64,000 nt of DNA, taken from positions 49,051-113,050 of the forward strand of contig URZW01000003.1 in the NCBI GenBank assembly GCA_900552555.1, given 5' to 3'. The position numbers and the translations under genes were made by a program. Of this stretch, positions 33,772 to 42,726 are shown piece by piece. Each line of letters starts with the position of its first letter. Position 1 is the stretch's first letter. Under the pieces are notes generated by a model. That model saw nothing but the letters and a program-made list of their open reading frames with translations. It had not been told where the DNA came from and did not search any database. This DNA comes from an uncultured Clostridium sp. (GTDB taxonomy: Bacteria; Bacillota; Clostridia; TANB77; CAG-508).

Positions 33772-34248
33772 ATGACACGAGAAGACTTAATAGCATTATT
33801 AAAAGAATATAAAGAAAATAAAGCAAGATTAAATATTAAACTTAAAGAATTAAAGAACTCAAAAATAAAATTGAAATATGTCGATTCTGACACGAATACA
33901 ACATCTTCATACGGAGATAATCAAGATATACATAGTAAAAATCAAATAAGTGATAAAGTATCAAGGAAAGTAGAAGAAAATGATATAAAAAGAATAGAAT
34001 TAGAGAAGAAAATAGAAGAATTAGAAGAAGAAGTCAGAGAACTAAGAGAAAAAGTAGAAGCGGTTGAAGATAGACTAATAGGGCTTAAATATAAAGAAAG
34101 AGAATTATTAGTTGCATATTACATAGATGGAAGAACAGCAGAAAACATTAGTAGAACATTATACTATGATATGTACCAGAGAACTTGCACACCAAGATAC
34201 ATACAAAAAATAATAGATAAAGCAACTCAAAAAATGATAAATATATAA
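33772..34248 (+). CDS. Phage late-gene transcriptional regulator (ArpU/RinA-like)
   Basis: 158 residues: a coiled coil (about 55-105), then a sigma-region-4-like HTH (LKYKERELLVAYYIDGRTAENISRTLYY...TPRYIQKIIDKATQKM). This domain order and its position just before the tRNAs and terminase fit ArpU/RinA-type activators of the packaging and structural operon. GGAGGGG precedes the ATG. Confidence 0.75.
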   Translation: MTREDLIALLKEYKENKARLNIKLKELKNSKIKLKYVDSDTNTTSSYGDNQDIHSKNQISDKVSRKVEENDIKRIELEKKIEELEEEVRELREKVEAVEDRLIGLKYKERELLVAYYIDGRTAENISRTLYYDMYQRTCTPRYIQKIIDKATQKMINI

Positions 34249-34355
34249 GAGTTCATAAAAAGTTCGTAGTATAGTACGTAGTATTATACAAATATATATA
34301 GTATAATAGCAATAGTAAAAAAGCCGAAAGGCAAATCCAAGGAAACCACTTTTTA

Positions 34356-34386
34356 AGAATAGATGTTTTAGATGTCTATTCTTTTT
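34356..34386 (+). terminator. Terminator at the end of the early region
   Basis: AGAATAGA / TCTATTCT with a loop of about 11 nt, followed by TTTTT. Confidence 0.75.
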
Positions 34387-34518
34387 ATTGTGTTATTACC
34401 AGTATGTTAGGTAACTGATAATATATAGTTTGTTATGTTTGGTTGAATATGGCAGACCTCCTTTCAAAATAAGAGAACAGGTACATGATATAGAACTTTC
34501 CTAGCGAGTTCTAAATAT

Positions 34519-34594
34519 TGCATCTTAGTTCAAATGGTAGAACACAACACTTTGAATGTTGAAGTTTCAAGTTCGAGTCTTGAAGGTACATCCA
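34519..34594 (+). tRNA. Prophage tRNA-Gln (anticodon UUG)
   Basis: D stem GTTC/GAAC, anticodon stem CAACA/TGTTG with loop CTTTGAA, T arm TCAAG-TTCGAGT-CTTGA, encoded CCA. The acceptor TGCATCT/AGGTACA has one C-A mismatch and one G-U. The U1-A72 pair is typical for tRNA-Gln. It lies 5 bp before tRNA-Ser. Confidence 0.8.
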
Positions 34595-34599
34595 AAAAT

Positions 34600-34688
34600 G
34601 ACAGATTAATCCAGAAGGTCTGGAACTTGCCTGCTAAGCAATGTGTACTTATTTTAAGTATGTGTTTCGAATACACAGTCTGTCGCCA
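34600..34688 (+). tRNA. Prophage tRNA-Ser (anticodon GCU)
   Basis: Acceptor GACAGAT/GTCTGTC, D stem TCC/GGA, anticodon loop CTGCTAA (GCU), long variable arm TACTT-ATTTT-AAGTA, T arm TGTGT-TTCGAAT-ACACA, discriminator G, encoded CCA. The long variable arm confirms Ser. One weak anticodon-stem pair. Confidence 0.85.
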
Positions 34689-34841
34689 AACATTTATTGA
34701 TAGTACGAAGTATGTAAACATATATAGCAGAATGGCAACAGTAATCTATTGTAGATGAAGTACAAGCCGTTTAGTTCTAGAGTGCAATTATATATAACTT
34801 GCATATTTCGTAGTGTTTATAAACAAAAAGGAGATGTACAT

Positions 34842-34978
34842 ATGACTAATCAAGAAAGAATAGAAAAGAGCATTGTTCAAAATGTAAAAATAGAAACAAG
34901 TTTGATTGTGAAATAAGAGTATTCAAAAACAATGATACTATATGTACAAAGTGTGTATATTATGAGAGACAAAATTAA
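34842..34978 (+). CDS. Small cysteine-rich gene with a -1 disruption
   Basis: ATG after AAGGAGATG starts MTNQERIEK and then runs out of frame to 34916. Reading one base back in the AAAAG run gives EKEHCSKCKNRNKFDCEIRVF...CTKCVYYERQN, a plausible zinc-finger-like 45-residue protein. It could be a lost A in a homopolymer, a sequencing slip or -1 frameshifting. It does not belong to the CGG class. Confidence 0.4.
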
Positions 34979-35120
34979 CTATGCAAATTGCATGAAAAGA
35001 AAATGTGAACAATGCAGATATTATGATTATTGTTTTAGATATAGAGGTGATATAAGTGGAAAATACAATGACAGAAGAACAAATGGAAAACATAAAAAGT
35101 CAAATAATAGAAGCAGTTAA
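34962..35120 (+). CDS. Small cysteine-rich basic phage protein
   Basis: 52 residues, MRDKINYANCMKRKCEQCRYYDYCFRYRG..., with four clustered cysteines and a basic tail. It overlaps both neighbours. Unknown function. Confidence 0.5.
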   Translation: MRDKINYANCMKRKCEQCRYYDYCFRYRGDISGKYNDRRTNGKHKKSNNRSS

Positions 35121-35286
35121 GCCAGTAATAAAAGTAATAATGCAAATATATGAAAAAATAAAAGAAATACTATTTAAAAGATGGTCAAAAATATATGAAC
35201 ATATAAAAATATATAGAAGAACTAAAAATAAAAGAATAAAGAAAAAACAAATTACTAAAATAGAAAAAATATTACAAAAATATTAA
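35056..35286 (+). CDS. Basic helical phage protein
   Basis: 76 residues from GTG 35056 after AGAGGTGAT. The N-terminal third is acidic-amphipathic (EEQMENIKSQIIEAVKPVIKV) and the C-terminal half very basic (RRTKNKRIKKKQITK). Nucleic-acid or membrane association is possible. Unknown. Confidence 0.5.
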   Translation: MENTMTEEQMENIKSQIIEAVKPVIKVIMQIYEKIKEILFKRWSKIYEHIKIYRRTKNKRIKKKQITKIEKILQKY

Positions 35287-35298
35287 AGATAAAATCAC

Positions 35299-35342
35299 AT
35301 TCGACAAAAAACGACAAAATAATAAATAAAATATGTTATAAT
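35299..35342 (+). promoter_or_regulatory. Promoter region with TTCGACA...CGACA boxes, copy 1
   Basis: ATTCGACA and CGACA precede TATGTTATAAT with about 20 bp to the -10. The same arrangement is found at 55843-55886, suggesting a common regulator for the two prophage transcription units. Confidence 0.55.
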
Positions 35343-35367
35343 TATATTATCGAGAGGAGATGATATA

Positions 35368-35616
35368 ATGAATTGTCCAAAGTGTGGAAGTGAAAATGTA
35401 AATGTTCAAGTTGTAAATGAACAAAAATTAGTTACCAAACATCATGGAATAATATGGTGGATTTGTGTAGGATGGTGGTGGATACTAGTAAAATGGTTAT
35501 TCTTGACTGTGCCAGCACTATTTGCAGCAATATTCATTGGGAAAAGGAAAAAAATAAAGAACACAACAAAGACAATGAGAGTTTGTCAAAACTGTGGATA
35601 TCATTGGAAGAATTAA
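35368..35616 (+). CDS. Zinc-ribbon membrane protein
   Basis: 82 residues: CPKCGSENV at the N-terminus, a Trp-rich hydrophobic hairpin or helix (about 28-58) and CQNCGYHWKN at the end. The split zinc ribbon around a membrane segment resembles LITAF-type topology, which is inference. GAGAGGAG precedes the ATG. Confidence 0.65.
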   Translation: MNCPKCGSENVNVQVVNEQKLVTKHHGIIWWICVGWWWILVKWLFLTVPALFAAIFIGKRKKIKNTTKTMRVCQNCGYHWKN

Positions 35617-35660
35617 AGCACTTAGGTGCTTTTTTCTTTTGCTTAAAAGGAGTGAAGTAA

Positions 35661-35816
35661 ATGTTAAAGATTATGTTATTGAGTATATTAAGTCCACTAG
35701 CTATATTATGTGGAATAGCAAGCATAGCAATTATATATGCAATAGTAAATAAAATTATAGATATGATAATAGATTATATAAAAGCAATAAACAATAGAGA
35801 TGATAAGCAATGCTAA
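35661..35816 (+). CDS. Small phage membrane protein
   Basis: 51 residues with a transmembrane helix (MLLSILSPLAILCGIASIAIIYAIV). AAAGGAGTGA precedes the ATG. Its stop overlaps the HNH gene start. Unknown. Confidence 0.6.
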   Translation: MLKIMLLSILSPLAILCGIASIAIIYAIVNKIIDMIIDYIKAINNRDDKQC

Positions 35817-36199
35817 AGAGTTGCCAATATTGTGGTAAGATACATGATAGTAAATATATATGCAAAGAAAAGCCAAACAGAAAGAAAGAAGTAACAGAAG
35901 CGGATAGGTTCAGATGGACAAGCCTATGGCATAGAAAGAGAGAAGAGATAAAGAAACGAGACTTATATCTATGTCAGATATGTATTAGAGAATTATACAA
36001 TACAGTAACAAAGTATAACATGAATGACTTAAGCGTACACCACAATACGCCAATAAACGAAGCCTACAACAGAAGACTAGACAATGACAATCTAATAACA
36101 GTATGTAGTTATCATCATGAGATGTGTGAGAGCGGAGAGATACCACGAGAAGCGGTACAAAAAATAATAGATGAGCAAGAAGGAAAAAAATATGAATAG
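35810..36199 (+). CDS. HNH endonuclease of the packaging module
   Basis: 129 residues with CQYCGK, CQICIREL and the HNH core DLSVHHNTPINEAYNRRLDNDNLITVCSYHHEMCESGEI. HNH nucleases beside terminase are required for packaging cleavage in several HK97-type phages. It is translationally coupled to the previous gene and upstream of terS. Confidence 0.88.
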   Translation: MLKSCQYCGKIHDSKYICKEKPNRKKEVTEADRFRWTSLWHRKREEIKKRDLYLCQICIRELYNTVTKYNMNDLSVHHNTPINEAYNRRLDNDNLITVCSYHHEMCESGEIPREAVQKIIDEQEGKKYE

Positions 36200-36410
36200 A
36201 ATTATTGGAATATATAAAGCAAAAATATATGAATGTGAAAATGGAGATATAAGAATAGCTTATGAATGTGATAAAGACAGCAATATCGAATGCTATAAAA
36301 GAAACTGCAAGCAAGAATATTGTACACATACATTAAACAAGAGATTTGCTAAAAACGAAATACAAAATACTTGTCCACCAATTGAACTAGGATTACATCC
36401 AAGCGGATAA
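36192..36410 (+). CDS. Small cysteine-rich phage protein
   Basis: 72 residues, MNRIIGIYKAKIYECENGDIRIAYECDKD..., with five cysteines. It overlaps the HNH stop by 8 bp. Unknown function. Confidence 0.55.
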   Translation: MNRIIGIYKAKIYECENGDIRIAYECDKDSNIECYKRNCKQEYCTHTLNKRFAKNEIQNTCPPIELGLHPSG

Positions 36411-36531
36411 GTACCCCCCTACCAGCAAAGAATAAAAACAAAAACAAATTTTTACACCGACTGCATACCTTCGCTTAAAAAAAATTCCCACATCAACATA
36501 AAACAATAATACAAGAAAGGAGATGAACAAT

Positions 36532-37116
36532 ATGCCAACGCCAACAAAACCATTTAAGGTATTAACATCTGAAAAAAAGTCACATAGAACAAAAGCTGAA
36601 CTTAAGATGAGAGAAGAAGGAGAGAAATCATTAAGTACAGATATAGAACTTAAAGAAAGAAAAGAAGTGAGACAAAATAAAGTCGCTCATAAAGAATTTA
36701 AAAGAGTACAAAAAATATTAAAAAATATAGATAAAAATGACGCAATTTATGAAGCTGTTATAAATAGATATTGTTTACTCCAAGCAGAGTGTTTTGATTT
36801 AGAAGAAAGAAGAGAAGAATGCTATAATTTGATATCTAAATTAAGAGAAGAAGAAAAAGAATTAATTGCAGAACTAAAAGATAGAGAAAATATAGATGAG
36901 TTAATAGATTATAAATTGGAATACGCTAAATCACTAGCCAAAATGATGAGTTCAATGTCAACTATAGATAAACAAATTCAAGCAAAAAGAAAAATGCTAT
37001 TAGATATTGAAAAAGAAAATGTTATGACAATAGCATCTGCATTAAGATGCGTACCGAAAAAGGAAGACAAAGAGACAGATAATCCACTTTTGAAAGTATT
37101 AAGAGGTGAAGCGTAA
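36532..37116 (+). CDS. terS: Terminase small subunit (P27-like)
   Basis: 194 residues from ATG 36532 (AAAGGAG at the right distance; the earlier ATG abuts it). Helical throughout, with RYCLLQAECFDLEERREECY and a late conserved-type SALRCVPKKEDKETDNPLLKVL. It recognises phage DNA for packaging. It overlaps terL by one base (GTAATG). Confidence 0.8.
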   Translation: MPTPTKPFKVLTSEKKSHRTKAELKMREEGEKSLSTDIELKERKEVRQNKVAHKEFKRVQKILKNIDKNDAIYEAVINRYCLLQAECFDLEERREECYNLISKLREEEKELIAELKDRENIDELIDYKLEYAKSLAKMMSSMSTIDKQIQAKRKMLLDIEKENVMTIASALRCVPKKEDKETDNPLLKVLRGEA

Positions 37117-38795
37117 TGTTATTAGAAAAAGCAAAAGAATATGCTCAAGATTGCGTAAGTGGAAAAGAAATAACAACATTTGAAGTTAAAATGCAGTGCA
37201 AATGGTTTTTAGAAGATTTAGAAAAACAAAATAATGACTATTATCCTTATTATTTTGATACAAAACAAATTGGGATAATCGAAGGTATTTTAAAATTATT
37301 AAATTTTGCAACAGGATTACATATTGTTGGCAAAAGTATATACGAAGGTTTGGAAAATTTCCAAGCTTTTTTTATTGCTAATATTTTTGGGTGGAGATAT
37401 AAGACTGATGCTAAGAAGTATAGATACAGAGAAGTTGACTTATTTATACCAAGAAAAAATACAAAAACTTTTCTGGCAGCACTAATATTTATAATATTAA
37501 TGTTGACTGAAGACGATTATTCAGAGTTTTATTCAATATGTCTAGACAGAGATTTAGCAGGTGAAGTAAAAAAAGCAATATCACAAATTTTAAATGTAAG
37601 TCCATCGGTTGGTCAATACTTTAACATTCCCAAAACATTGAGTGGAAGATTAGAGTGTACATTAACACATAGTTTTTATCAACCAAGAACAGCAGAAGCA
37701 AATAGGAATAACTCAATAAAACCAAGTGCTTTTATTGCAGATGAATTTGGAGCAATGAAAGATAATTCAAATGTTGAAGCAATGAAATCTGGTCAATTAA
37801 ATATAAGAAATCCATTAATGTTTAGATTGACATCAGCATATGCAGAGGATAAATCAATAATGCTAGGAGAACTTGATTATTTAAAAAAAATATACAAGGG
37901 GCTTGAAACAGATGAAAGATTATTTGCGTTAGTATATTATGCAACAGAAGAACATTTATGGGATGACATTGGATTGCAAATGGCAAATCCGTTAAGAGTT
38001 GAAGAAAATTATAACGAAATTCGAGACAGTAGAAAAAAAGCACTGGCAAAGCCAGATGAAAGAGTTGAGTTTTTAACAAAACATATGAATTATTTCATGC
38101 CGTCAAATTCTGGTGAAGAGTTTATAACTTTAGATAAATTAAGATTATGTAAAAACACAAGAGGAGTATTTGATTGGAACGGAAAAGATGTATATGTAGG
38201 ATTAGACTTAGCAATGACAAATGATAATACATCAGTATCAATGGTAACAATAGAAGATGACATGATATTTGCAAAATCATGGGCTTTTATTCCTGCTGGA
38301 AGAATTGAAGAAAAAAATCGAAGAGAAAGAACTGACTATAGAAGATTTATAGAAGATGGAAGTTGTTTTGCTTGTGGAGAGGAAATTATATCATATAGTT
38401 TTGTTGAAAGATTCATTATGAATTTAGAAAAAGAATATGGTGTTCATATCGTACAGATAGGTTATGATAGATATAATTGTATTTCTACAGCAAATAAACT
38501 TCAAGAGGCAGGATATGAGACAGTTGAAGTAAAACAACATTCAAGTGTTCTACATCTACCAACAAAATTTTTACAAGAAAGTATATTGCAAAGAAAATTT
38601 AGTTATGATGGTGACAGATTATATGAAATAAATTTTCAAAATGCAAAATGTACAGAAGATACTAACTTAAATAAATATGTTAATAAGAAAAAATCTAGTG
38701 GAAAAGTCGATATGGTTGTAAGTACAATTATAGCGACTTATTTATTACAACAAAAAATATTAAATGAAGATAATTTTGTATGTCAAAGTTTTTAG
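37116..38795 (+). CDS. terL: Terminase large subunit
   Basis: 559-residue packaging motor and nuclease. The ATPase part has the modified Walker A region FIPRKNTKTFLAA (about residue 112) and acidic AFIADEFGAM (Walker B-like, about 207). The nuclease part has VYVGLDLAMTNDNTS (about 364) and QIGYDRYN. Length and order match the Terminase_1 family of HK97-like phages. Confidence 0.94.
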   Translation: MLLEKAKEYAQDCVSGKEITTFEVKMQCKWFLEDLEKQNNDYYPYYFDTKQIGIIEGILKLLNFATGLHIVGKSIYEGLENFQAFFIANIFGWRYKTDAKKYRYREVDLFIPRKNTKTFLAALIFIILMLTEDDYSEFYSICLDRDLAGEVKKAISQILNVSPSVGQYFNIPKTLSGRLECTLTHSFYQPRTAEANRNNSIKPSAFIADEFGAMKDNSNVEAMKSGQLNIRNPLMFRLTSAYAEDKSIMLGELDYLKKIYKGLETDERLFALVYYATEEHLWDDIGLQMANPLRVEENYNEIRDSRKKALAKPDERVEFLTKHMNYFMPSNSGEEFITLDKLRLCKNTRGVFDWNGKDVYVGLDLAMTNDNTSVSMVTIEDDMIFAKSWAFIPAGRIEEKNRRERTDYRRFIEDGSCFACGEEIISYSFVERFIMNLEKEYGVHIVQIGYDRYNCISTANKLQEAGYETVEVKQHSSVLHLPTKFLQESILQRKFSYDGDRLYEINFQNAKCTEDTNLNKYVNKKKSSGKVDMVVSTIIATYLLQQKILNEDNFVCQSF

Positions 38796-38807
38796 GAGGT
38801 GAGAAAA

Positions 38808-40094
38808 GTGAAAATAAGAAATATTTTTAAAAGAAATATAAAAAATGAAGCAAATAAAGAAACAATTATTGATGAAAATTCGGTAAACGATGTAATACTA
38901 AAAGCTTTGATATCTGGAGAAGAAATTGACAGAGAAAAAGTATTAATGATACCTGCAGTTTCAAGTGCAGTGGGGTTAATTTGTGATTCATTTGCAATGA
39001 TACCATTTAAGTTATACAAAAAAACAACAAAAGATGGAAAGAAACAGACATCAGAAGTAGAAGATGACAGAGTAAATATTATAAATTTAGACACAAAAGA
39101 TACTTTGGATGGGTTTCAATTCAAAAAAGCAATTGCAGAAGATTACCTTTTAGGAAAAGGCGGATATGCATATATCAACAAAAAAGGTAATAATTTTGTT
39201 GGACTAAATTATGTAGAAGAAAAGAAGGTCTTATTTGAAAGAAATACCGATGCAATATATAAAAATTATTACATATTAATTGATGGAAAAAGCTATAGAC
39301 CGTATGATTTTATAAAATTGTTAAGAAATACAAAAAATGGAGCATACGGAACAGGATACACAAAAGAAATAAGCAAAAGCTTGGAAACAGCATATAAAAG
39401 AATAATATACGATTTAGAACTAATGAGAACAGGCGGAAATAAAAAAGGCTTTTTGAGAGCACAAAAACATTTAGATGAAAAAGGAATGGAAATATTAAAA
39501 GAACAATGGAATGATTACTTTGCTGGAAAGTCTAGTTGTGTAATTTTAAATGATGGGATGGAATTTCAAGAAGCATCAAATACATCAGTTGAAAATCAAT
39601 TAAATGAAAAAAATAAAACTTTTAGTGAAGAGGTAAAAGAAATATTTCACATAGGAAAAACAAATGAGGATTTCTTAAAAAATGCAATTATGCCAATCGC
39701 AACAGCATTTTGTACTGCCTTAAATCGAGACTTCTTACTTGAAAAAGAAAAGAAGTCTTATTATTTTGCACCAGACTATACAGAATTAATCAGATGTACT
39801 ATAAAAGAAAGATATGAGGCATATAAAACTGCAATAGAATCTGGATTTAAAACAATAAATGAAGTTCGATATTTAGAAGGCGATGACGCACTTGAAGGTT
39901 TAGATTTAGTAAATTTAAGCTTAGGAAGTGTATTATTTGACCCAAAAACAAAACAAATTTATACACCAAACACTAACAAAACAGTTAAAATGGGTGAAGA
40001 AAACAAGGACGACAAACAGATAGATGAAAACAACAAGGAAAATAAACAACAAAATGGTGAAGAAGCGGAGGGAGGTGAGCGAATTGAAGAATAA
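38808..40094 (+). CDS. HK97-family portal protein
   Basis: 428 residues from GTG 38808 (AGGAGGTG before it). Core segments VSSAVGLICDSFAMIPFKLYKK, FKKAIAEDYLLGKGGYAYI and FLKNAIMPIATAFCTALNRDFL are typical of the dodecameric portal through which DNA enters. The Gln/Asn/Glu-rich tail overlaps the protease gene start by 11 bp. Confidence 0.92.
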   Translation: MKIRNIFKRNIKNEANKETIIDENSVNDVILKALISGEEIDREKVLMIPAVSSAVGLICDSFAMIPFKLYKKTTKDGKKQTSEVEDDRVNIINLDTKDTLDGFQFKKAIAEDYLLGKGGYAYINKKGNNFVGLNYVEEKKVLFERNTDAIYKNYYILIDGKSYRPYDFIKLLRNTKNGAYGTGYTKEISKSLETAYKRIIYDLELMRTGGNKKGFLRAQKHLDEKGMEILKEQWNDYFAGKSSCVILNDGMEFQEASNTSVENQLNEKNKTFSEEVKEIFHIGKTNEDFLKNAIMPIATAFCTALNRDFLLEKEKKSYYFAPDYTELIRCTIKERYEAYKTAIESGFKTINEVRYLEGDDALEGLDLVNLSLGSVLFDPKTKQIYTPNTNKTVKMGEENKDDKQIDENNKENKQQNGEEAEGGERIEE

Positions 40095-40810
40095 GTTTTA
40101 TGAAATTAAAAACATAATACCAAATGCAAGTGCTGACCTTTACTTGTATGGTGAAATAGTTACAGATGATACTGACTGGTGGACTGGCGAAAAAGATAGC
40201 AATTTAATTGGATTACAAAGTTTCAAAGAAGAACTTGATAATTTAGGAAATATATCAGACTTAAACATATTTATGAATACACCAGGGCGGAGAAGTATTT
40301 GTAGCAACTACAATATGCAGTATGTTACAAAGATTAAAAGATACTGGAACTAAAATTCATACATATGTAGATGGATTGTGTGCGAGTGCAGGTACATTTA
40401 TTTTGATGATGGGTGACGATGTAAATATTTATGAAAATTCAGTTGTAATGATACATAAACCAATAAATATCTGCTATGGTAATGCATTAGATTTTCAAAA
40501 ATGCATAGATGTTTTAAATACTATTGAAAATAGTACTATGATACCACTTTATATGAAAAAAGCAAAAGTCGACGAAGAAAAAATAAAAGAGCTTATAAAT
40601 GCTGAAAGTTGGCTAGGAGCAAAAGAAGTGGATGATACATTTGATGTTAATTTAATAAAAGAGCAAAAACAAGTTGCAGCATGTGCATCTAATTTATTTA
40701 AAAATTACAAGAATGTACCAAAGTCATTAAAAAATATGCTTAAAAAAGCAGAAGAACCAAAGTTAGATTATTCTGATTTTGAAAAAAGATTATTTAATAT
40801 AAAAAAATAA
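40084..40810 (+). CDS. ClpP-type head maturation protease, split by +1 shift at CGG (40288)
   Basis: TTG 40084 after GGAGGTGA begins MKNKFYEIKNIIPNASADLYLYGEIV. The zero frame reaches NTPG-CGG-AGA and is lost. Skipping C at 40288 gives NTPGGEVFVATTICSMLQRLKDTG, exactly the Pro-Gly-Gly oxyanion loop of ClpP-fold proteases, then ASAGT (catalytic Ser), MIHKP (catalytic His) and the C-terminus: 241 residues. It processes scaffold and capsid next to the major capsid gene. Unshifted product lacks all catalytic residues. Confidence 0.88.
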
Positions 40811-40811
40811 T

Positions 40812-40842
40812 GAAAACAGCTATTAAGTTAGTTGTTTTTTTA
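40812..40842 (+). terminator. Hairpin between protease and capsid genes
   Basis: AACAGCTA / TAGTTGTT followed by T7. It may be a weak terminator or mRNA processing stem that raises capsid expression. Confidence 0.55.
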
Positions 40843-40877
40843 TTTTATAAAAATTTAAAAGAAGGAAGGTAAAAAAC

Positions 40878-42050
40878 ATGAATGAAAAAGAATTAATGGA
40901 AAAAAGAAACGAATTACAATCAAAAATGGAGGAAATATTAAACAAGGCAAAAGTTGAAAACAGAGCTATGAATGATGAAGAAATCAAAGATTTTGACAAT
41001 GTAGAAAAAGAAATAAAAAATATTGATGCTACATTAGAAAGAAGTAAAAAAATTAATGAAATGGAATGTAAAAAGCCAGAAGGAGAAAAAGAATTAACAC
41101 AAGAAGAAAAAGATGTTAAAGCATTTGCAACATTCATAAGAAATTATGTAAGTGGTGTACCACAAAATTCTGAAACACAATTAACAAAAGGTGATAATGG
41201 AGTGATAATACCAAAAACAATAGCTCAAAAAGTTATTGATAAAGTTATTGAAATATCACCATTATATGCAAGTGCAACAAGATATGATGCAAAAGGAATA
41301 TTAGCTGTACCAAAATATGATGATACAACAGATGATGTAACAGTTGCTTATGCTACAGAATTTGACGAATTAGTTTCTCATTCTGGGAAATTTGCTACAG
41401 TTGAATTAACAGGATTTTTAATTGGAGCATTAACAAAAATATCAAAATCATTACTAAATAACAATGATTTTAATTTAACAGATTATGTTGTAAATAAAAT
41501 GGCTGAAAAATTCAAACTATTCTATGAAGGCGAAATGTTAAATGGAACAGACGGTAAAATTTCAGGTATTACTAAATCTTATGATTCAACAAATATGAAA
41601 GTAACATTAGCTGCAAAATCTTCTATAACTGCAGATGAATTAATAGATATTCAAGAAACTGTTCCAGACGCATATCAAACAAACGCTTATTGGATTATGA
41701 ATAGAGACACAAGAAAGAAAATAAGAAAATTAAAAGATAGCGATGGGAACTATATTTTAAATAGAGCGTTTAATGAAAAATGGGATTACGAATTATTAGG
41801 TAAACCTGTTTATTGTTCTGAGAAAGTAGAAAAATTAGGAACTGCATCAAAAGCCGTTGTATTCTATGGAGATTTTTCTGGACTTGCTATAAAAGAAACA
41901 GAAGAAATGGAAATTCAAATTTTATTAGAAAAATTTGCTACACAACACGCAATAGGTGTTGTTGGATACTCTGAATTAGATGCTAAAGTAGAAAATACAC
42001 AAAAAATAGCCGTTGCAGTATCTGGTGCAACAGACCCAGCATCTAAATAG
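40878..42050 (+). CDS. HK97-family major capsid protein
   Basis: 390 residues. The N-terminal coiled-coil delta domain (about 1-75) acts as scaffold and is removed by the protease. The capsid core follows (GDNGVIIPKTIAQKVIDKVIEISPLYASATRYDAKG...). GAAGGAAGG precedes the ATG. No in-frame CGG. Confidence 0.93.
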   Translation: MNEKELMEKRNELQSKMEEILNKAKVENRAMNDEEIKDFDNVEKEIKNIDATLERSKKINEMECKKPEGEKELTQEEKDVKAFATFIRNYVSGVPQNSETQLTKGDNGVIIPKTIAQKVIDKVIEISPLYASATRYDAKGILAVPKYDDTTDDVTVAYATEFDELVSHSGKFATVELTGFLIGALTKISKSLLNNNDFNLTDYVVNKMAEKFKLFYEGEMLNGTDGKISGITKSYDSTNMKVTLAAKSSITADELIDIQETVPDAYQTNAYWIMNRDTRKKIRKLKDSDGNYILNRAFNEKWDYELLGKPVYCSEKVEKLGTASKAVVFYGDFSGLAIKETEEMEIQILLEKFATQHAIGVVGYSELDAKVENTQKIAVAVSGATDPASK

Positions 42051-42073
42051 ACTTCCTAAAAGGAGGACAAACA

Positions 42074-42385
42074 ATGAAAGTAAGTGAAATCACTGCAAAA
42101 GATATAACTAATTATTTAAGATTATCAGAAGTTAGTGAAGAAGAAAATAAAAATATTGAACTATTTATAGATATTGCTAAAAATTATATTGAAAATTATA
42201 CAGGAATACCACAAAAGTCTGAAAATGATAAAGATGAAACACTTGATACACATTCGGACTTTATCATTGTTGTTTATGTTCTATGTCAAGACATGTATGA
42301 CAATAGAGTTATGTATGTGGATGGCAAAAACATAAATAATACTGTAAAAACTATTCTTGATATGCACACGAGGAATAATTTATGA
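42074..42385 (+). CDS. Head-tail connector protein (gp6-like)
   Basis: 103 residues, helical, with FIDIAKNYIENYTGIP and VLCQDMYDNRVMYVD typical of the HK97 gp6-type adaptor. It forms a ring under the portal. AGGAGG precedes the ATG; it overlaps the next gene by 4 bp. Confidence 0.85.
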   Translation: MKVSEITAKDITNYLRLSEVSEEENKNIELFIDIAKNYIENYTGIPQKSENDKDETLDTHSDFIIVVYVLCQDMYDNRVMYVDGKNINNTVKTILDMHTRNNL

Positions 42386-42726
42386 TAAATGCGGGTGATT
42401 ATAACAAAAAAATATCTATATATCAAATTGAAGAAATAGAGGATAATGATGGATTTGTTACAAAAAATGAAGTTATTATCCTTGAACCTTTTTCTAAAGT
42501 AAAAACAACAAAAGGCTATACTTTAATTGCAAGTGGCTCTGACTTTGAAAATGCTTATACTAATTTTACTATTAGATATTCAAAAAAGGTAGAAGATACT
42601 TATTACAAGTCAAACAGAGATGTATATGTAAAGTATAAAGATAAAATTTATACCGTAGAATATCTAAATAATATAGATGAGGCAAATATTGAACTTGAAA
42701 TGCAATGTAAAAGAGTGACGAAATAA
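42382..42726 (+). CDS. Head closure (head-tail joining) protein
   Basis: 114 residues, mostly beta: MINAGDYNKKISIYQIEEIEDNDGF...TNFTIRYSKKVEDT...YTVEYLNNI, matching the phage head-tail joining family. It overlaps both neighbours by 1-4 bases. Confidence 0.85.
   Translation: MINAGDYNKKISIYQIEEIEDNDGFVTKNEVIILEPFSKVKTTKGYTLIASGSDFENAYTNFTIRYSKKVEDTYYKSNRDVYVKYKDKIYTVEYLNNIDEANIELEMQCKRVTK

Noticed and set aside
34710..34800. A third tRNA-like segment after tRNA-Ser
   Set aside because: ATATATA / TATATAT ends and a GTTCTAGAG T-loop-like piece are present, but no consistent D and anticodon stems can be drawn, so it is not called.
34842..34978. Adding the disrupted gene at 34842 to the CGG-shift set
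   Set aside because: Its defect is in an AAAAG run with the opposite direction of shift and no CGG, so it is a different kind of event.
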